A stretch of DNA of 64,000 nucleotides from Comamonas composti DSM 21721 (GTDB lineage Bacteria; Pseudomonadota; Gammaproteobacteria; Burkholderiales; Burkholderiaceae_C), in NCBI RefSeq assembly GCF_000429845.1, contig NZ_AUCQ01000001.1:34637-98636 (forward strand). Direction: 5' to 3'. Shown here piece by piece: positions 62,880-64,000 of this stretch. A program made the translations under genes and the position numbers. The notes beneath the pieces are model-generated. The model did no database searches. It was not told where the DNA came from and worked only from the letters and a program-made list of their open reading frames with translations. Position 1 is the stretch's first letter. Every line of letters starts with the position of its first letter.

Positions 62880-63740
62880 ATGAACACCAAACAGCAACTC
62901 AAAACCCTTGCCCAAGCCCGCCGTGGCGTCATTGTTCCTGGAGCATTCAACGCCATGTCGGCGCGCGTGGTCGCCGACATGGGCTTTGAAGCCATTTATG
63001 TGACGGGCGCCGGCGTGACGAATATGTGGTTCGGTTTGCCCGATCAGGCCTTCATGGGGCTGACCGATATTGCAGACCATACGGCGCGCATTCGTGAAGC
63101 CGTGGAGCTGCCGCTGATCGTCGATGCCGACACAGGTTTTGGCAACGCGCTCAACACCTACCATGCCGTGCGCACATTGGAGCGCGCAGGTGCCGACTGC
63201 ATTCAGCTTGAAGACCAGATCAGCCCCAAGCGCTGCGGCCACTTCAGCGGCAAGGAGGTCATCTCCACCGAGGAAATGCTGGGCAAGATCAAGGCCGCCG
63301 TGGATGCGCGCCGCGACCAGGGCACCATGATCATGGCGCGCACCGACGCCTGTGCCACCCAGGGCTTCGAGGCCGCCGTGGAACGCGCAGCACGCTTTGC
63401 CGAAGCCGGAGCCGACATCCTGTTCGTGGAAGCCGTGACCACCGCCGAGGAAATCCGTGCCCTGCCCCAGCGCCTGCCCCAGCCCCAGCTCATGAACATG
63501 GTCATTGGCGGAAAAACGCCCATCACCGATGCCGGAGCCCTGGCCGATCTCGGCTATGGCTTCGTGCTCTATGCCAACGCTGCCCTGCAAGGCGCCGTGG
63601 CCGGCATGCAAAAAGCCCTGACCCAATTGCGCAACGAGCGCAAGGTGGATGAAGACCCCAACGTGGTCACCCCCTTCGCCGAGCGCCAGCGTCTGGTCAA
63701 CAAGCCCTTCTGGGATGGGCTGGAGAAAAAATACCAATAA
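62880..63740 (+). CDS. Isocitrate lyase/PEP mutase family C-C lyase, candidate methylisocitrate lyase
   Basis: Cytoplasmic lyase of 286 residues. The fold and active site are clear: the metal site [21 protein letters not shown] with the KRCGH catalytic loop, and MARTDA. KRCGH is shared by methylisocitrate lyase (PrpB), which would cut methylisocitrate to pyruvate and succinate and finish the pathway. The C-terminal third ([36 protein letters not shown], ending [10 protein letters not shown]) resembles the oxaloacetate decarboxylase and carboxyphosphonate mutase branch more than E. coli PrpB. No other prpB candidate lies in this window. The sigma-54 promoter and divergent prpR tie it to propionate. 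Confidence 0.85.
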   Translation: MNTKQQLKTLAQARRGVIVPGAFNAMSARVVADMGFEAIYVTGAGVTNMWFGLPDQAFMGLTDIADHTARIREAVELPLIVDADTGFGNALNTYHAVRTLERAGADCIQLEDQISPKRCGHFSGKEVISTEEMLGKIKAAVDARRDQGTMIMARTDACATQGFEAAVERAARFAEAGADILFVEAVTTAEEIRALPQRLPQPQLMNMVIGGKTPITDAGALADLGYGFVLYANAALQGAVAGMQKALTQLRNERKVDEDPNVVTPFAERQRLVNKPFWDGLEKKYQ

Positions 63741-63763
63741 CCGCCGCCGATATGGCGGCGAGC

Positions 63764-63796
63764 GTGCACGGCAAAGAGCATCTCACTGCCGTGCAC
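63764..63796 (+). terminator. Hairpin after the lyase gene
   Basis: Perfect 10-bp stem GTGCACGGCA/TGCCGTGCAC with a 13-base loop, followed by TCGTTTGCC. A second hairpin CCGCC/GGCGG lies at 63741-63757. Probably the lyase terminator, though the T run is weak. Confidence 0.55.
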
Positions 63797-63905
63797 TCGT
63801 TTGCCTTCAAGGCTCCGAATCTTGCGCCATAGCCCAGCGGGTATGCAGGCCGACATCAACGCAAGCAAAGGGTAATCCTTGCAATCAACAGCGGACTCCG
63901 GGCTC

Positions 63906-64000
63906 AGAACGTGTTTACGATCTCCTCGGTGCCGCGCCAGTGTCTTTGCGGGATGGGATACGAGGCGCGACACCGCAGCAATAGCCGTGCTATTGCGAGG
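63906..64000 (+). mobile_element. MITE-like element, left part (cut by window edge)
   Basis: Starts AGAACGTGTTTACGATCTC, identical to the left end of the element at 26019-26287, and matches that copy over all 95 visible bases apart from a handful of substitutions. It includes the GCAATAGC/GCTATTGC hairpin. Same orientation as the other copies. The right end is outside the window. Confidence 0.8.

Overview
This 64 kb window looks like chromosomal DNA of a high-GC betaproteobacterium of the Comamonadaceae (Comamonas/Delftia-like). This is inferred from the gene families (Omp32-type porin, small Trp-rich protein, smc-zipA-ligA block, methylcitrate locus with acnD and prpF) and from a family of short palindromic intergenic repeats built on a GCTAGCAGCT core. 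There is no rRNA or tRNA gene, CRISPR array, prophage or transposase gene. The only mobile-looking DNA is a family of small elements with 19-bp inverted ends: one intact, one degenerate, one cut by the right edge.

Layout. 1-1307: YfiR/YfiN c-di-GMP module, with yfiN cut by the left edge. 1709-2767: selD. 2929-8789: yejABEF peptide ABC importer on the minus strand. 8906-9706: fabI. 9812-12074: a probable Fur-controlled operon of an unknown 168-aa protein, Mn-type sodA and a ZIP metal transporter. 12210-13154: exported ATP-dependent DNA ligase (LigE type). 13225-15199: succinyl-CoA:3-ketoacid CoA-transferase divergent from a PAS-LuxR regulator. 15290-19446: chemoreceptor, class III sirtuin and a fused SpmA-SpmB membrane protein. 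19684-25993: small membrane proteins, cytochrome c, acetyl-CoA synthetase, slyX, an aminotransferase and nth. 26019-26287: the intact MITE-like element. 26292-33564: chaperone-usher fimbrial cluster with an AT-rich upstream region, an NTF2-like gene and a second chaperone. 33714-39965: C4-dicarboxylate module (dctA, hybrid kinase, LuxR-type response regulator, porin). 40096-42206: OB-fold protein and a Cache-GGDEF cyclase. 42379-50333: patatin, ligA, zipA and smc. 50577-53131: ynfA coupled to a GGDEF-EAL protein. 53396-63740: propionate/2-methylcitrate locus.

How the genes work together. Several genes concern acyl-CoA and short-chain acid metabolism: acetyl-CoA synthetase and a sirtuin that could deacylate it, the CoA-transferase, the dicarboxylate transporter with its sensor, and the methylcitrate cycle. 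The most interesting region is that last locus. It carries three regulators: an XRE/ScfR-type regulator divergent from prpC, a short GntR protein overlapping prpC, and a sigma-54 activator PrpR downstream. I find near-consensus sigma-54 promoters in front of acnD-prpF and in front of a PEP-mutase/isocitrate-lyase family gene divergent from prpR, but not in front of prpC. Regulation therefore appears split between two unrelated propionate sensors. The lyase is not a canonical PrpB by its C-terminal half.

Limits: all assignments come from reading translated sequence and motifs. No database search, folding calculation or alignment program was run. Start sites are chosen by ribosome binding sites, signal peptides and overlaps where these can be seen.
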